Shown: positions 63,488-64,000 of the stretch, one piece after another
Position numbering within the stretch: position 1 is the stretch's first letter
Layout of the letters: the number at the start of each line of letters is the position of its first letter
Source of the DNA: UBA1672 sp965263215
GTDB lineage: Bacteria > Pseudomonadota > Alphaproteobacteria > Micavibrionales > Micavibrionaceae
Direction of reading: 5' to 3'
Length of the DNA stretch: 64,000 nt
Assembly: GCA_965263215.1 (NCBI GenBank)
Contig: OZ253663.1
Location: 2,346,647-2,410,646 of the forward strand
Position numbers and translations under genes: made by a program
Notes under the pieces: generated by a model
Told to the model about the DNA's origin: nothing
The model's database searches: none
What the model saw: the letters and a program-made list of their open reading frames with translations, nothing else

Positions 63488-64000
63488 ATGTCACGTCCTT
63501 ATATTGCATCACTTTTACTTTTAGTCTGCCTGCTGTGCGGTCTCGCTGACGATGCTCCGGCACAGAGCTATGGGCAATATCCCCCTTGGTATGAAACAGA
63601 AGAAAAGCAAGATGCCGATGACACAAGAACAAGCGCATTACCTGATGTAAATGACCGTGATTTTGATCGCGCTTTAAGTAACACTCCGGATATAGAGGAG
63701 CCCTCCGCATTAGAAAAAATGTACGCAAATCGCCTGATCGACGAGCCCAAACAATTTGGCTACGACTTATTCCAACAGGATAATAACAAAACGAATACGC
63801 TTAATACGCCCATGGGCGCCGTGCAAGACGACTTCGTCCTAAGCACTGGCGATGAGCTATTAATCACCTTCACTGGGCAGCGTACAGATCAATCGACCTA
63901 TAAAATAGACACAAGCGGGATGATCATCATTAAGGACATTGCCCCTATCCCCGCCATGGGCAGAACGATAAAGCAACTGCGCGAATCATTGAATGCGCAA
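63488..64000 (+). CDS. Polysaccharide biosynthesis/export protein (Wza-like), truncated by window edge
   Basis: The first 171 residues are in the window. A signal peptide or lipoprotein-like leader (MSRPYIASLLLLVCLLCGLA, then DDAPAQS) is followed by a long acidic low-complexity stretch (about 30-115). From about 118 the Poly_export domain begins: DDFVLSTGDELLITFTG, TYKIDTSGMIIIKDIAPIPAMG, TIKQLRESL. Wza-type proteins form the outer-membrane channel for capsule or exopolysaccharide. No ribosome site is strong. The rest, including SLBB domains, lies beyond the window. Confidence 0.85.
   Translation, partial: MSRPYIASLLLLVCLLCGLADDAPAQSYGQYPPWYETEEKQDADDTRTSALPDVNDRDFDRALSNTPDIEEPSALEKMYANRLIDEPKQFGYDLFQQDNNKTNTLNTPMGAVQDDFVLSTGDELLITFTGQRTDQSTYKIDTSGMIIIKDIAPIPAMGRTIKQLRESLNAQ

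Overview
The window is chromosomal DNA from an alphaproteobacterium. The 16S rRNA gene has the short helix-17 form of that class, the rRNA operon carries Ile and Ala tRNAs in its spacer, and three promoters at the left end match the class-specific EcfG general-stress consensus. A ccoNOQPGHIS cluster with FNR-type boxes fits a facultative or microaerobic life style. The order cannot be fixed by eye; a Micavibrio-like lineage is possible but is only a guess.

Layout. (1) 1-1918 is a small stress cluster: a secreted protein, an 81-residue protein, a DUF2383 four-helix protein and an EF-hand protein; three of the four have a GGAAC-N16-CGTT promoter. (2) 1946-13254 is a genomic island. It starts with a broken integrase fragment, then carries a GHKL ATPase with a nuclease-like C-terminus and a 1629-residue single-polypeptide restriction-modification enzyme (type ISP architecture), then a two-TM protein, a palindromic element, an HTH protein, an AlpA-type regulator, an unknown protein and an intact P4-type integrase next to tRNA-Glu. 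(3) 13337-20434 holds a broken gene copy and a heavy-metal efflux operon (His-rich small protein, CzcC, CzcB, CzcA, CDF exporter). (4) 20897-31600 is the respiration block: ompW, ccoS, ccoI, ccoH, ccoG, ccoP, ccoQ, ccoO, ccoN and a SafE-like membrane protein on the minus strand, with a divergent Crp/Fnr regulator and three perfect TTGAC-N4-(A/G)TCAA boxes. Genes ccoS and ccoQ and two further small ORFs were found directly in the sequence.

(5) 31808-44906 is a light and oxidative-damage block, all on the minus strand: two photolyases with a DUF2256 protein between them, a SOUL protein, SDRs, then an SDR/DUF3833/MFS/chalcone-isomerase-like/Cfa/DUF1365/FAD-oxidase set preceded by a two-component system. 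(6) 45054-48472: tRNA-fMet, then a TPP riboswitch and thiO-thiS-thiG-thiF, ThiF carrying a rhodanese domain. (7) 48469-55418 is housekeeping: FMN glutamate-synthase-like protein, pyrophosphatase, cold-shock protein, a cNMP-binding protein, nitronate monooxygenase, an HExxH protein and several unknowns. (8) 55443-61169 is a complete rRNA operon on the minus strand (16S, tRNA-Ile, tRNA-Ala, 23S, 5S, terminator). (9) 61722-64000: a Na/phosphate cotransporter whose true N-terminus has no normal start codon, and the start of a polysaccharide export gene.

The best candidate for an underexplored system is the pairing of the type ISP-like restriction enzyme with the GHKL-ATPase/PD-(D/E)xK-like protein at 2365-9386. 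Other points of interest are the copy of the tRNA-fMet 3' end at 20756, the duplicated gene segment at 13385 and 30897, and the two-component system in front of the fatty-acid/photoprotection genes.
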